Positions 15,592-26,099 are shown, counted from the stretch's first letter. The stretch is DNA of 64,000 nt from Candidatus Gastranaerophilales bacterium (GCA_944325785.1 CALVBN010000004.1:92330-156329), one strand, 5' to 3'. A program made the numbers and translations. The notes: a model not told the origin generated them from the sequence alone.

Positions 15592-15621
15592 ATTATACCG
15601 AGTTTGCAAGAAAAATGTAAA
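15592..15621 (-). promoter_or_regulatory. Promoter directly abutting the ClC start codon
   Basis: Minus-strand TTTACA (15616-15621), an 18-bp spacer and TATAAT (15592-15597). The ATG follows six bases after the -10, predicting a leaderless message. Confidence 0.6.
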
Positions 15622-15735
15622 TTTTTCCGCATTTTTCTTTCGTAACATATCTTAATAAAAGAACTTTTTTTAGCAATTTTTTTTATAAAATATACTTTAT
15701 ATTCATGTAGCAGGTTTCAGAAAGGTAATATAATA

Positions 15736-17220
15736 GTGTCATTTGGTTATTATACATATAATAATGTCAACAGACCATATGTAGGCTTTAGAAGCGCCCC
15801 CGCGCAGGAACAGACTGCCAAAAACAATACGGCGGGCGGTCTTCCTATTATCACCAAACCTATTGAAACCGTTGAAAATGCAATTAATAATACGGTAGAT
15901 ACATTTGTAAAAACATCCGAGGAAGAAGAAAAGAAAACTTCACACAAAACCGCGATTGCAGTAGGAAGTTCAGTACTTGTATTATCCGGACTGGTTGCGC
16001 TTCTTAACCCGAAATTCTCCGGCAAAATGATTAACAAATTAAAAATGATGTCGCATAAAGCCGGAACAAAAGCACAAAAAGGCGGTACAAAAGGCAAGTT
16101 CTACGAAACTATGTCTAAATTCTGGAAAGGCGTCGGAGATATTTTCCAATTCACAAATACACTGAACGCCGGAAAAGATATGGGATTTAAATGGCTCTGC
16201 ACCGAAAAGAAAACTTTCGGAAGCGTCAAAAATAAAACCGCACGTAATGTTTTAACAAAATGCGATACAGGATTCAGAAGCGTAATGTCAAGGGTGCATA
16301 ACTCTATAACAGGCTGGTTTGACGGAATAAGCAAACGCACCGTGCAGGGAAATTATAAAAAGGCTTACGGCAAACTGGATGCTTTTGAAGAGCTGGCAAA
16401 ATATTATAAAGAAAAACTTCCCGCAGATAAACAAAAAATCCTTGAAGCAAAACTCAAAGAGATTAAAACTTCAAGAGAATATTTCTCTAACTCTCAAGTT
16501 ATGGACAGATTAAAGACTCAAGAAAAACTCATGTCCAATCTTGAAACTGAGCTAAGACCCAGATACAGAGATTATGCAACACGTTTAGTGCATGATAAAG
16601 GCAAAAGAAAAGAATTGATTAAAAATAACATGTCCTTCTGGGCAGAAGATACACTAATGCCTGCAAGAAATAAACTTGAGCAGGAAGGACACGATATAGT
16701 TACTTCTCTTGTAGGAGATATTAACAGAGGTACAACTGGCAAGTATAATGAAGTTATTGCCCTGTTGACACCGCATTTAAGCAAGGATGAAGCAATACTT
16801 CTCGGCAAAAGACTGAAACAAGCCGACAAGTCTTTGCACAAAGCTAATTTCAGTGAAACAGTAGAATATTTTGATAAAAAACGGGATTTAATGCTTGGCG
16901 GTGCGCCGACAGATATTCTGTCCGGACTTGCAATGGTCGGCTTAAGCGGTATTGCAGTAAGTACAGCCGATACAAAAGAAGACAGGATTTCTAAAGCTAT
17001 TACAACGGCATTCCCTGCTATTGCAGGTATCGGAACTTCTATGGCATTAACTGCAATGCTTTTCTCCGGAGTAAAAAGTTTAATCTACGGCTCTGTTGCA
17101 GGCAGTTTGTTCTCATTAGCCGGAAGCGGTCTTAACAGGCTGATTTATCCTAAAAATACTTATACCCAGCAAAATATTGCGCAGACAGAAAATACAAAAA
17201 AGGAGGTTATAAATGCTTAA
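15736..17220 (+). CDS. Unknown protein with terminal membrane segments
   Basis: A 494-residue protein from GTG 15736 (AGAAAGG upstream). One hydrophobic segment lies near 70-90 and a cluster lies at about 395-470 with Gly/Ala-rich helices. Between them is a long, basic, helical region rich in Lys. I recognise no domain. It shares a style with the unknowns at 28929, 33390 and 34896 (aromatic-Gly N-terminal motifs, basic helices), suggesting a lineage-specific family. Its end overlaps the convergent gene at 17217 by 4 bp. Confidence 0.7.
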   Translation: MSFGYYTYNNVNRPYVGFRSAPAQEQTAKNNTAGGLPIITKPIETVENAINNTVDTFVKTSEEEEKKTSHKTAIAVGSSVLVLSGLVALLNPKFSGKMINKLKMMSHKAGTKAQKGGTKGKFYETMSKFWKGVGDIFQFTNTLNAGKDMGFKWLCTEKKTFGSVKNKTARNVLTKCDTGFRSVMSRVHNSITGWFDGISKRTVQGNYKKAYGKLDAFEELAKYYKEKLPADKQKILEAKLKEIKTSREYFSNSQVMDRLKTQEKLMSNLETELRPRYRDYATRLVHDKGKRKELIKNNMSFWAEDTLMPARNKLEQEGHDIVTSLVGDINRGTTGKYNEVIALLTPHLSKDEAILLGKRLKQADKSLHKANFSETVEYFDKKRDLMLGGAPTDILSGLAMVGLSGIAVSTADTKEDRISKAITTAFPAIAGIGTSMALTAMLFSGVKSLIYGSVAGSLFSLAGSGLNRLIYPKNTYTQQNIAQTENTKKEVINA

Positions 17221-17732
17221 CGTAATTGTTCAACTATTTTTAACACGTTTTTTCTCAATGTTTCGTAATCCTTGTTATTGTCGAGCAGAAAGTCCCAGTC
17301 TTGAACATCGTCTAAATCAACTTCTGTAACATCCTCTTCTCCAACTAGTTTTCCGCCTCTTTTTTCGCGGATATCTCTTGAGGCTTCAACCCTTATTGAT
17401 ATTGCCCCTGCTGATTTAAAAACTTCATATTCGTGTTTAATTCTGACATCTGTTACAACAATATTACCTTTCTGAGCAATAATTTTTTCCAGCCAGTAAT
17501 CCGGACTCTGCAGGCGCCCCCAGTTTCCTAAATCAATAAGCCCCTGCCGGTAGAGTGATTTATTATTCTCGATTTCCTGCACAGTAATACCCTTCTGTTT
17601 GGCGTATTCTATTTTAATAATATCGCCCATAGCACAGCGTTTAAAATCCGGCATTGCTTCCATAAGTATTTTGGCTGCCGTATCTTTGCCGGAGTACTGT
17701 TTTCCGGAAAAAATTATAATCTTATCTGCCAT
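17217..17732 (-). CDS. P-loop (deoxy)nucleoside monophosphate kinase-like protein
   Basis: The 171-residue protein has a P-loop at the N-terminus (FSGKQYSGKDTAAK), a Walker-B-like VVTDVRIKHE, and an arginine-rich lid (REKRGG). The order resembles phage dNMP kinases and phosphomevalonate-kinase-like P-loop kinases. The substrate is uncertain. Two bases separate it from yidD upstream, so they probably share a transcript. Confidence 0.75.
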   Translation of the reverse strand: MADKIIIFSGKQYSGKDTAAKILMEAMPDFKRCAMGDIIKIEYAKQKGITVQEIENNKSLYRQGLIDLGNWGRLQSPDYWLEKIIAQKGNIVVTDVRIKHEYEVFKSAGAISIRVEASRDIREKRGGKLVGEEDVTEVDLDDVQDWDFLLDNNKDYETLRKNVLKIVEQLR

Positions 17733-17734
17733 AA

Positions 17735-17953
17735 TTATTTCTCCATCGGGACAGGGTCATATCCGCCCTCGTTGAGCGGGTGGCACCTGCATATTCTTTT
17801 TATTCCGAGCCATCCGCCTTTAATGACTCCGTACTTAATAACCGCCTGTTTTGTATACTCTGAGCATGTCGGATAAAACCTGCATCTTGGCGGTGTAAAA
17901 GCGGATATTTTCTGATAAATATTTATTAAACCCAGAATAATTTTTTTCAGCAT
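17735..17953 (-). CDS. yidD: Membrane protein insertion efficiency factor YidD
   Basis: The 72-residue protein has the full YidD signature: an amphipathic N-terminus, [27 protein letters not shown] and GGYDPVP. YidD assists YidC at the inner membrane. Here it lies apart from the usual rpmH-rnpA-yidC cluster. Confidence 0.95.
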   Translation of the reverse strand: MLKKIILGLINIYQKISAFTPPRCRFYPTCSEYTKQAVIKYGVIKGGWLGIKRICRCHPLNEGGYDPVPMEK

Positions 17954-18595
17954 AAAAGCATGTTAGCACAAAGAAATCAGAATTTGTCCGCGAAAAATTC
18001 CCGCTATTTTGTTTTATCAAGATTTTCAATAGCGTACTGCACACATTGAACAATAAACTCATTTCGGCTTATATCTATACTTGCGTGACCAGGGGACTCG
18101 TGATTCGAGGTTATAAAATTTCTTTAATTGTGCCTCGTTTACTTGTATCGTGAAAAAATAAAGGGGTGTAGGGTGAAGCGAAAAAATTTACCCGATAACG
18201 CATTTCGCGCGCCGCGAGCGTGTTATGCGTAAGCATAACGATAGCGAGCGTAAGAGTGCAGGCTTGCCTGCTACAGCCATTCAGTCCCACACCTGTTAGG
18301 GTGTAGAAACAGTGCGTGTTTCTCTTTCTTTGCTAACGTTTCTTTCTCTTTTTATCGCAAAAAAGAGAAAGAAATGTTAAATATGATGGAGGGTGAAAGT
18401 CTGTATTAAATCCCTCTTTATGAGTGACCAGGTGACTCGTGATTCGTGATTTGTGGTTATAGAATTTCTCTAACTAAGCCTCGTTTACTTATATCATTTT
18501 AATATCTCGATTCACGGCTCACGAATCACTCTTCACGAACTCTTGACACCTCACCCTTCACCCACCGCAAAAATCAGATTTCCGCCCTCTAAGAT
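17954..18595. other. Repeat-filled gap between yidD and fliI
   Basis: No gene is evident. The gap is almost wholly a copy of the long dispersed repeat (18093-18555), ending in a family A palindrome. A short unique stretch (17954-18092) precedes it. Confidence 0.7.
18093..18555 (+). repeat. Long dispersed repeat, family B, copy 1
   Basis: About 460 bp nearly identical to 57458-57920. Parts in order are: a truncated family A palindrome, a GC-rich hairpin block (GTTATGC-GTAA-GCATAAC; GCAGGC-TT-GCCTGC), a 15-bp stem TTTCTTTCTCTTTTT with AAAAAGAGAAAGAAA, and a full family A palindrome. It has no coding capacity. A shorter relative is at 26520-26890 and a fragment at 54477-54605. Confidence 0.92.
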
Positions 18596-19921
18596 TTATC
18601 CTCCGCCTGCGAGTCTGTTAAGTTCAAGGAGTTTGTTTACCGTATCTTCGTATTCGGCTTTTTCGTCGGTTGTCTGGAGTAAAAACTTATCAATATTGCC
18701 CATAAGCGCAATCGCCTTGTCGCATATCGGGTCTGAGCCTTTTACGTATGCGCCGATATTAATCAAATCTTCGTTTTTTCTGTGTACCGCAAGGAGGTTT
18801 CTGATATTTCCCGCAGCAGCACGGTGTTCTTTGGTTGTAACATCCCCCATAACACGGCTCAATGACTGCAGAACATCTACAGCAGGATAGTGGTTCTTGT
18901 GTGCTAAATCACGCGAAAGCACTATATGACCGTCTAAAATACTTCTTGCCGTATCTGAAATAGGCTCGTTAAAGTCGTCACCCTCTACAAGTACTGTATA
19001 AAGACCTGTTATTGTTCCAAATTCATTCGTACCGGCTCTTTCCATAAGTTTCGGCATAAGCGCAAAAACCGAAGGCGTATATCCTCTTGTAGCAGGAGGT
19101 TCGCCTATTGCAAGCCCGACTTCTCTCTGCGCCATTGCAATACGGGTTACACTATCTAGCATAAACAGTACATCCAAGCCTTTATCACGGAAATATTCGG
19201 CAATCGAGGTTGCAACAAATGCCGCTTTTATTTTTACAAGAGAGGGCTGTTCAGACGTTGCAGCAATTACTATAGAACGCTTCATTCCCTCCGGACCGAG
19301 AATTTCTTCTATAAATTCTTTAACCTCGCGTCCGCGCTCCCCGATTAGAGCAATAACGTTTAAATCTGCAGATGTATTTTTCGCCATCATACCGATAGTG
19401 GTACTTTTACCAACGCCTGAGCCTGCAAAAATCCCCATTCTCTGCCCTTTTCCGATTGTCATAAATCCGTCTACAGATTTAATACCAAGTGCAAGAGGCT
19501 CTGAAATCCTTTTTCTTTTAAGCGGATTTATTGCTTCCGAGTGTGTTGAACGGTATTCCGAAAATCTAATTTCGCCTAAAGTGTCGATAGGATTCCCCAA
19601 GCCGTCAAGCACGCGTCCGATAAGCTGGGTTCCCACACCTACTTTCATTGCGCCCCCGCTGTTTATTACAAGCGCGCCCGGCTGAATTCCGTCCGGATTG
19701 GCAAGAGGCATCAGAAGAATTTTGTCGCGCTTAAAGCCGACTACTTCCGCCATTGTAGGGGTATCATTATAGTTGTTATAAATATAGCACAAGTCGCCGA
19801 TAGAAGATTTGGGACCGTCGGATTCTATTGTTAAGCCGATAATTTCCGTAATCTTGCCTATCTCTTTTATGGTCTGAGTGTTTTTTATTATATCCAGATA
19901 TTTATTTTTGTCCCAGTTCAT
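18596..19921 (-). CDS. fliI: Flagellar export ATPase FliI
   Basis: The 441-residue protein is an F1-beta-like ATPase. The Walker A GSGVGKST is at residues 167-174, followed by GERGREV, the Walker B region VLFMLDSVTRIAMAQRE and the ATPase signature PSVFALMPKLMERAG. It energises export of flagellar subunits at the membrane. It overlaps fliH by 20 bp. Order on the minus strand is fliF-fliG-fliH-fliI. Confidence 0.97.
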   Translation of the reverse strand: MNWDKNKYLDIIKNTQTIKEIGKITEIIGLTIESDGPKSSIGDLCYIYNNYNDTPTMAEVVGFKRDKILLMPLANPDGIQPGALVINSGGAMKVGVGTQLIGRVLDGLGNPIDTLGEIRFSEYRSTHSEAINPLKRKRISEPLALGIKSVDGFMTIGKGQRMGIFAGSGVGKSTTIGMMAKNTSADLNVIALIGERGREVKEFIEEILGPEGMKRSIVIAATSEQPSLVKIKAAFVATSIAEYFRDKGLDVLFMLDSVTRIAMAQREVGLAIGEPPATRGYTPSVFALMPKLMERAGTNEFGTITGLYTVLVEGDDFNEPISDTARSILDGHIVLSRDLAHKNHYPAVDVLQSLSRVMGDVTTKEHRAAAGNIRNLLAVHRKNEDLINIGAYVKGSDPICDKAIALMGNIDKFLLQTTDEKAEYEDTVNKLLELNRLAGGG

Positions 19922-20660
19922 CTTCCGTACCTGTTAACATTTTAGCTGTAATTTCTGCTATTTGTGCGGATATTCTTGAATCAAGGCGGGTGTTCGGGGT
20001 TTCTACGATTACGCCGTCAGCGGATAGAGAGTTGTCCTCTAATATCTTTAATGTCTGGAGTTTCGGGATTTCGCTTCTAAAATTCGGCGCAAGCTTATTA
20101 ATATTTTCAACAAGTTTCGGGTTTACAATAATTGTTATACTCTCTTTGTCATTCAATTGTTTTATTGCATCAAGCGTAATTCTGTACAAAACTTGAGTGT
20201 TGAATTTTTGATGGCAAACTTTGTCGGCAATAGCACTTACCAGTTCAACAATATCGCGGGAAGCTGAATCAATTATATTTTTTTTCATTTCATATGAACT
20301 GCTCGCAAGGGTTTCAAGCGACTTTAAGCCTTCTGATGAATCATTTTGGAATTTATACAGCCCGTCTTGCTCTCCCTTTTTAAAGCCTTCTTGATAAGCC
20401 TCATTTTTTATAGCATCATATTCTTTTTGCGCTTTTTTTCTTGCTTCCTCAATAATTCTTTCGGCTTCATTGTTTGCGGTTTGTACTATTACCTGCGATT
20501 TATTTTCTGCGTTAGACAAAATCTGCTGGGCTTTTGCATCTGTTTCTTCAATAATCTGCTGGACTTTTGCCTGCTGTTTTGTAACGCGCGTCTGTTCTAT
20601 CGGCAGTACGAAACTGTCGCCCATCTGAATTTCTTGACCTTTAATCCTGTTACTACTCAA
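19902..20660 (-). CDS. fliH: Flagellar assembly protein FliH
   Basis: The 252-residue protein has a long central coiled coil rich in Ala, Glu and Lys and the C-terminal V-ATPase-E-like domain expected of FliH, the regulator and stator of FliI. It starts at TTG 20660, with GAGG nine bases upstream inside the end of fliG (8-bp overlap). Assignment rests on context plus this architecture. Confidence 0.9.
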   Translation of the reverse strand: MSSNRIKGQEIQMGDSFVLPIEQTRVTKQQAKVQQIIEETDAKAQQILSNAENKSQVIVQTANNEAERIIEEARKKAQKEYDAIKNEAYQEGFKKGEQDGLYKFQNDSSEGLKSLETLASSSYEMKKNIIDSASRDIVELVSAIADKVCHQKFNTQVLYRITLDAIKQLNDKESITIIVNPKLVENINKLAPNFRSEIPKLQTLKILEDNSLSADGVIVETPNTRLDSRISAQIAEITAKMLTGTEDELGQK

Positions 20661-21702
20661 TTAATTCATCCTCAACGCTTGCACGTGTAATAGTAATTTC
20701 GCCGGTTGCTTCAAGATTTCTGATAGCATTAACAATTCCGGTTTGAGCTTCTTGAACTTCTTTTGCACGGACAGGTCCGAGGTATTCCATATCATCCGTA
20801 AGCATTTGTCTTGCACGTTCTGACATGTTCTTAAATATTTTTTCTTTGATTTCGTCTTTTGTACCTTTAAGTGCAAGAGCAAGCTGTTTGGTATCGATTT
20901 CTCTGAGAAGTCTTTGAATAGCTCTGTCATCAAGTATAATGATATCTTCAAATACGAACATCAAGTCGCGTACTTCCTGCGCCATCTTCTGATTTTCAAT
21001 ATCCAGCCATTCCATAATGTTCTTTTCTGTACCTCTGTCGCAGCAGTTCAAGATATTTGCAAGAGATTCTACACCGCCTGCATTTGAGAAGTCTTGAACC
21101 AGAAGGGCTGAAAATTTGCGTTCAACAATATCTTCAATAGTCGAAAGAATTTCCGGATTTGTAGGCGTCATATCAGCTATTCTCATTGATACAATTGCCT
21201 GTACATCCGGAGGAAGAAAAGCTAAAACCTGTGCGGACAGCTCCGGTCTTAGATAGGCTAATATCAAAGCCAAAAGCTGTGGGTTTTCTGACGCAAATGT
21301 GTTGGCAAGCTGTGATGGGTCTGCTTCGTTTAAGAAATAAAACGGATTTGTGTTAACCATTGAGTTAACTTTTTCTAATAATTTTGCAGCCTCTTGCTCG
21401 CCGTATGTTTGTGATAACAGCTGTTTGGCATAACTTACGCCGCCCTGTGCTACATAATTTTTTGCTTGAAATACCGTTTTAAATTCTATTAATACATCAT
21501 TTAAATCTTCGTCAGAAATTTTGCCTAAGTTAGCAATATCAAGAGTAATCTGTTCCAGCAAATCTTCATCTTTGATATTTTTCAATATTTCGGAAGCGGT
21601 TGTCGGACCAAGCGCAATAAGAAGCGCTGCGACCTTCTGGCTCGGACGCGTTATCGTCTTTTTGGCTTCTTCTTTTGCTTTTTTAATTTCTTCGATACCC
21701 AT
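20653..21702 (-). CDS. fliG: Flagellar motor switch protein FliG
   Basis: The 349-residue protein has the three FliG domains. The N-terminal part reads KVAALLIALGPTTASEIL, the middle part has the EHPQ-like ENPQLLALILAYL, and the C-terminal part carries the torque helix with charged residues (IQRLLREIDTKQLALALKGT). It joins the MS ring to the C ring. ATG follows AAAAAGGAACACGAA. Confidence 0.97.
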   Translation of the reverse strand: MGIEEIKKAKEEAKKTITRPSQKVAALLIALGPTTASEILKNIKDEDLLEQITLDIANLGKISDEDLNDVLIEFKTVFQAKNYVAQGGVSYAKQLLSQTYGEQEAAKLLEKVNSMVNTNPFYFLNEADPSQLANTFASENPQLLALILAYLRPELSAQVLAFLPPDVQAIVSMRIADMTPTNPEILSTIEDIVERKFSALLVQDFSNAGGVESLANILNCCDRGTEKNIMEWLDIENQKMAQEVRDLMFVFEDIIILDDRAIQRLLREIDTKQLALALKGTKDEIKEKIFKNMSERARQMLTDDMEYLGPVRAKEVQEAQTGIVNAIRNLEATGEITITRASVEDELIE

Positions 21703-21838
21703 TTCGTGTTCCTTTTTAGAGGTGAAGAGTGAGGTGTGAAGGGTGACGCGAGGCTGTATTAAACTTGTTTAATATTTGTGGTTCCTAATCCCCTTTCAAT
21801 ACTGGCAGCATATACCAGCTTCTTAGTCACTCCCTCCG

Positions 21839-23383
21839 CTAATCTCTTATAAACGATGTTAATAATTTCGCTGCATCCTCCGGCGATGCCATTACTGCTT
21901 CATTAAGTTCATTAATGTTTTGTTCTTTCTGAGATTTAATCTCTTTTTTGTTGAACTCAATCTTCGGAAGATCTTCTTCCTGTTCGGTTTCTTCTATTTG
22001 CTCTGTGCTGTCTTCCTGTATAATTCTTTGTTCCTGTCTTCTTGCAGAAGGCATTTTTGATACAAAGTTTTTAAGAATATATAAGGCAAAGCATCCGAGT
22101 ACCAGAACTATAATAAGAGGAATTACCGAAGATGTTATGAAGTAGAACATTTGTTCTCTCTGGTATTGTTCAGCAAATGCATCCTGTGCTTTTTTGTCAA
22201 TTGTAGCGCCTTCAAATTGAAGTCCGGAAACTGATATTACATCTCCGCGCGAATAGTCTGCACCGGAAGCTGACTGCACAAGACTTTTTATTTCATCTTT
22301 CTCAGAATCCGTTAATATCTTATTTACTGCAACCGCAATGGATAATCTTTTGACGCTTCCAGGTGCGTAAACCACCTGTTTAACTTCTTTTGATACGCTG
22401 TAATTTATTGCAGTTTTCTGTTTTGAATAGTTTAAATTTCTCTGATTAACATTATTAGGATTAGGTACATTGTTAGGATTTTCGTATGTTTCGACTTCTG
22501 TTTGAGAACTTGTAACAACGCCTTCTCCTTTATCATTAATCGGAATGTAGCTTTCTATGGTTGATTTTGCAGAATTAAAGTCAATATCTGCGTTAACCTG
22601 CACGGAAACATTACCCTTGCCGACGATTTTTTCAAGAACATCGGAAACTTTTTTTGCCGTATCTTTTTCAAGATTGGTTTTAAAGCTTTCCATATCGGTT
22701 GAATTCTTAGAAGTTTCGTCAGAAAGGCTGTTACCGTTCTGGTCAGTTATAAAAACCTGTTCCGGCGTCATTCTCGGAACAGAATACGCTACCAAATTCT
22801 TAATAGCCTTAACCTGTGAGCTTTTGATTTTATACCCGGGCTCGAGTACAAGAACAACCGATGCCGTGGGCTTTTCATCATTATCTTCAAATATTGAGCG
22901 TTCCGGCTCTGCAAGCTGTACGCGTGCATATTTAACACCGTCGATTTTTTCGATAGAACGGGTTAATTCACCTTGAAATATTCTCTGTCTTGTTAATTTG
23001 TTTTTGAAATCGGTAGAGCCTAACTGCATCTCGTCTAAAAGCTCAAATCCGCTGTCACCGTTTTTGATTAAATCATTTTCCGCAACAAATACCCGCATTT
23101 CATCACGGACATTTGACGGAACTAAAATTGTTTTATGATCTTCTGATACCTTATAGCGGTACCCGTTTTTTTTCATACTTTCAACTATGCTTATTGCATT
23201 TACTTCGTTCAAATCGGAATATAAAACGACCCAATCCGGCTCCATTGCTTTAGACAGGAAAAATGTTGCCGCAACGATAGTTACTACAATCAAAGCGAGC
23301 ATTCCGAGCTTTTGATTTCCGTCAAGCCCGCTCCATAGTTTTTTTACATCATTAGCTAGTAGAGAAAAATAGTTATTTTCCAT
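21839..23383 (-). CDS. fliF: Flagellar MS-ring protein FliF
   Basis: About 514 residues. A transmembrane helix lies near 27-47, then the RBM region (WVVLYSDLNEVNAISIVESM), a variable segment, a second transmembrane helix near 430-450, and an acidic C-terminal tail that docks FliG. ATG 23383 follows GGGGAG closely; a GTG at 23398 is the alternative start. It heads the fliFGHI run; 136 bp separate it from fliG and contain fragments of dispersed repeat sequence. Confidence 0.96.
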   Translation of the reverse strand: MENNYFSLLANDVKKLWSGLDGNQKLGMLALIVVTIVAATFFLSKAMEPDWVVLYSDLNEVNAISIVESMKKNGYRYKVSEDHKTILVPSNVRDEMRVFVAENDLIKNGDSGFELLDEMQLGSTDFKNKLTRQRIFQGELTRSIEKIDGVKYARVQLAEPERSIFEDNDEKPTASVVLVLEPGYKIKSSQVKAIKNLVAYSVPRMTPEQVFITDQNGNSLSDETSKNSTDMESFKTNLEKDTAKKVSDVLEKIVGKGNVSVQVNADIDFNSAKSTIESYIPINDKGEGVVTSSQTEVETYENPNNVPNPNNVNQRNLNYSKQKTAINYSVSKEVKQVVYAPGSVKRLSIAVAVNKILTDSEKDEIKSLVQSASGADYSRGDVISVSGLQFEGATIDKKAQDAFAEQYQREQMFYFITSSVIPLIIVLVLGCFALYILKNFVSKMPSARRQEQRIIQEDSTEQIEETEQEEDLPKIEFNKKEIKSQKEQNINELNEAVMASPEDAAKLLTSFIRD

Positions 23384-23580
23384 GTACTCCCCGCGCACAA
23401 TTATTCAATATAATAATAACCTAAGCATAAAATCTTTTCAAATTATTAATAAGTGTAAAGAAGAATTTTTAGAATTAACAGCTTGAAGGCGGGATTGTTG
23501 TAATTTTATTTTTTATATTTTAAAATATAAGTGTAAAAATAACACTAGACGAAAATATAAATAATATAGGGATAAGAATA

Positions 23581-25374
23581 ATGGCTGAAAAAAATATAAG
23601 AAATATAGCGATAATTGCACACGTTGACCACGGAAAAACAACGCTTGTAGACTGTATGCTTAAACAGAGCGGAGTTTTTCGCGATAATCAGCAGGTGCAG
23701 GAAAGAGTTCTGGACAGCAATGACTTGGAAAGAGAACGCGGGATTACGATTCTTTCCAAAAACATTTCTATTACATACAAAGGCGTTAAGATTAATGTTG
23801 TCGATACCCCCGGACACGCAGATTTCGGCGGAGAAGTAGAACGCGTACTCGGTATGGTTGACGGCGCTCTGTTGATTGTTGATGCGGCAGAAGGTCCTAT
23901 GCCCCAGACAAGATTTGTACTTTCTAAGGCGCTTGAACTCGGGATTAAAATTATTGTTGTTATTAATAAGATTGATAAACCGGCAGCTGATCCGGACGGA
24001 ACTCTGGATAAAGTTTTCGACCTGTTTACCGAGCTTACGGACAGAGAAGACTTGATTGACTTCCCTTATATATATGCAAGCAGTTTGAACGGATTTGCCA
24101 TCAAGCACCTTGATGATGAAAGAAAAGATGTAACTCCGCTTCTGGACTGCATTTTAGAAAATATTCAAGAACCGGACGGCGATGTTAACAAACCGTTCCA
24201 ATTCAGAGCGACAACCCTTGATTACAATGAATATGTAGGAAGAATTGTAATCGGACGTATTGCAAACGGAAAAGTGAGTGCAGGAGAACAGGTTGTCTGG
24301 ATTAATTCTGCCGGAGAGATTATTCGCGGGAAAATAACAAAACTCTTCGGGTTTAAAGATCTCGGACGTGTTGAAATCGACTCTGCTGAAGCGGGAGATA
24401 TTGTCGGTATTGCAGGATTTTCCGATATACATATAGGCGAAACTTTATGCGACCCTAACCACATTGAAGCTCTGCCTTTGATAAAAGTTGACGAACCTAC
24501 ACTGCAGATGAACTTTTCAGTAAATGACAGCCCGTTTGCAGGACAGGAAGGAAAATTTGTTACTTCCAGACAGCTGAGAAAAAGATTATATGACGAATTG
24601 GAAAAGAACGTAAGTTTAAGGGTCGAAGATACTGACTCAACAGACTGTTTTAAAGTCAGCGGAAGAGGCGAACTTCACCTCGGTATTCTTATTGAAACAA
24701 TGAGAAGGGAAGGTTACGAATTCCAGGTATCTAAGCCGGAAGTTATTTATAAAGAGGTTAACGGCGAACAATATGAGCCTTTTGAAGATTTGCTTGTAGA
24801 TGTTCCGGAAGAATACGCAGGCTCCTGTATCGATAGACTTTCCGGAAGAAAAGCAACTATGCTTGAGATGCAGAGTGCAAACGGAAGAACTAATATGAAA
24901 TTTTCAATTCCGGCGCGCGGTTTAATCGGGTTCAGAACGGAATTTATCCGTATGACACGCGGTGAAGGAATTATGTATCATACTTTTGACGAGTATAAAC
25001 CTTATGCGGGCGATATCCCGAAACAAAGAAGCGGTTCTATCCTTGCTCACGAACAGGGCGAAGCAATACCATATGCTCTTGCGCAGTTTGAAGACAGGGG
25101 CGTGTTCTTTATTACGCCGAAAACAAAAGTCTACAGAGGAATGATTATAGGCGAAGGCAACAGACCGCAGGATATTGTCGTAAACATCTGCAAGACCAAA
25201 AAATTAACCAATATGAGAAGCGCAACCGCTGATGTTATGGTAACACTGCAGGCGCACAAAGAACTCTCGCTTGAGGATTGTCTTGAATACATCGGAGATG
25301 ATGAACTGGTGGAAATTACACCGGAAAACATCCGTATGAGAAAACAGGATTTAGTAAAATTTAAGAGTATTTAA
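23581..25374 (+). CDS. typA: Ribosome-associated GTPase TypA/BipA
   Basis: The 597-residue translational GTPase shows G1 [11 protein letters not shown]2 RERGITI, G3 DTPGHADF and G4 NKID, with the TypA-specific C-terminal domain ([14 protein letters not shown]). It acts in ribosome assembly and stress adaptation. It is divergent from fliF, and its end overlaps the convergent regulator gene by 4 bp. Confidence 0.97.
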   Translation: MAEKNIRNIAIIAHVDHGKTTLVDCMLKQSGVFRDNQQVQERVLDSNDLERERGITILSKNISITYKGVKINVVDTPGHADFGGEVERVLGMVDGALLIVDAAEGPMPQTRFVLSKALELGIKIIVVINKIDKPAADPDGTLDKVFDLFTELTDREDLIDFPYIYASSLNGFAIKHLDDERKDVTPLLDCILENIQEPDGDVNKPFQFRATTLDYNEYVGRIVIGRIANGKVSAGEQVVWINSAGEIIRGKITKLFGFKDLGRVEIDSAEAGDIVGIAGFSDIHIGETLCDPNHIEALPLIKVDEPTLQMNFSVNDSPFAGQEGKFVTSRQLRKRLYDELEKNVSLRVEDTDSTDCFKVSGRGELHLGILIETMRREGYEFQVSKPEVIYKEVNGEQYEPFEDLLVDVPEEYAGSCIDRLSGRKATMLEMQSANGRTNMKFSIPARGLIGFRTEFIRMTRGEGIMYHTFDEYKPYAGDIPKQRSGSILAHEQGEAIPYALAQFEDRGVFFITPKTKVYRGMIIGEGNRPQDIVVNICKTKKLTNMRSATADVMVTLQAHKELSLEDCLEYIGDDELVEITPENIRMRKQDLVKFKSI

Positions 25375-26042
25375 GACAACAATTCAAAGCGGTTTTTGTT
25401 GTAAGAAATCAAGCCTTCTTTTTGAAGTTTGGAAAGCTCAAAACTCATTGCGCTTCTGTCAACATTCAGATAATCCGCAAGATCCTGCCTGTTAAACTGG
25501 ATTTCAAAGCGGTTGGAATGGTTTTTCATTGCTTCATTGGAAAGATAGGTCATTAACTTATCGCGGATTGTTTTTTGAGAAACATTCTCTATTTTTTGAA
25601 TAAGTTCAATATTCTCTTTGGAAAGTATCTGGAACAGGTTATTAATAAGTACTTTGTGCCTTGTGCATGCATTCTGGCACATGGAAGTGCATTTTTCATA
25701 ACTCAAAACCAGCACCAGAGTGTCCTCTACAGCAATAGCATCTACGCTTGATTCCACATCCTTTGAGCCGACAAAAGAAAGCGCAAGGTTATCATTTTTA
25801 CCAAGTCGGGATATGATGATTCTTCTGCCCCAGTACGAATCTTTTTCAATATTTACTCCGCCTTCAAGAATAAGGTAAATATTAGATATCATATCGCCCT
25901 GCCTGATTATCATTTCATCTTTTTCGTATTTGCGAATTCGGGCATTAAAGCATTCTAAAAGCCCTTTAAGTTCATCATCGCTCATGCCGAAAAATACAGG
26001 CGAATTTTTTATTTGATTATAAAAATTTTCCAGTTTTGTCAT
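25371..26042 (-). CDS. Crp/Fnr-family transcription regulator
   Basis: From ATG 26042 the protein has 223 residues. It has an N-terminal cyclic-nucleotide-type beta barrel (EMIIRQGDMISNIYLILEG), a long helix with Cys spaced C-x3-C-x3-C (KCTSMCQNACTRH), and a C-terminal HTH (FNRQDLADYLNVDRSAMSFELSKL). The cysteines could bind an Fe-S cluster or haem, but this is untested. It is divergent from grcA, and dyads in the shared region suggest direct control. Its own -10 lies six bases from ATG, so its mRNA is probably leaderless. Confidence 0.92.
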   Translation of the reverse strand: MTKLENFYNQIKNSPVFFGMSDDELKGLLECFNARIRKYEKDEMIIRQGDMISNIYLILEGGVNIEKDSYWGRRIIISRLGKNDNLALSFVGSKDVESSVDAIAVEDTLVLVLSYEKCTSMCQNACTRHKVLINNLFQILSKENIELIQKIENVSQKTIRDKLMTYLSNEAMKNHSNRFEIQFNRQDLADYLNVDRSAMSFELSKLQKEGLISYNKNRFELLS

Positions 26043-26048
26043 AGTCCT

Positions 26049-26077
26049 ATTATAGGATAGTATTGTTTTAAATACAA
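26049..26077 (-). promoter_or_regulatory. Promoter of the Crp/Fnr regulator
   Basis: Minus-strand TTGTAT (26072-26077), a 17-bp spacer and TATAAT (26049-26054), six bases before ATG. The predicted start of transcription coincides with the initiation codon. Confidence 0.6.
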
Positions 26078-26099
26078 TTTTAAAAATTTTTTTATTTTT

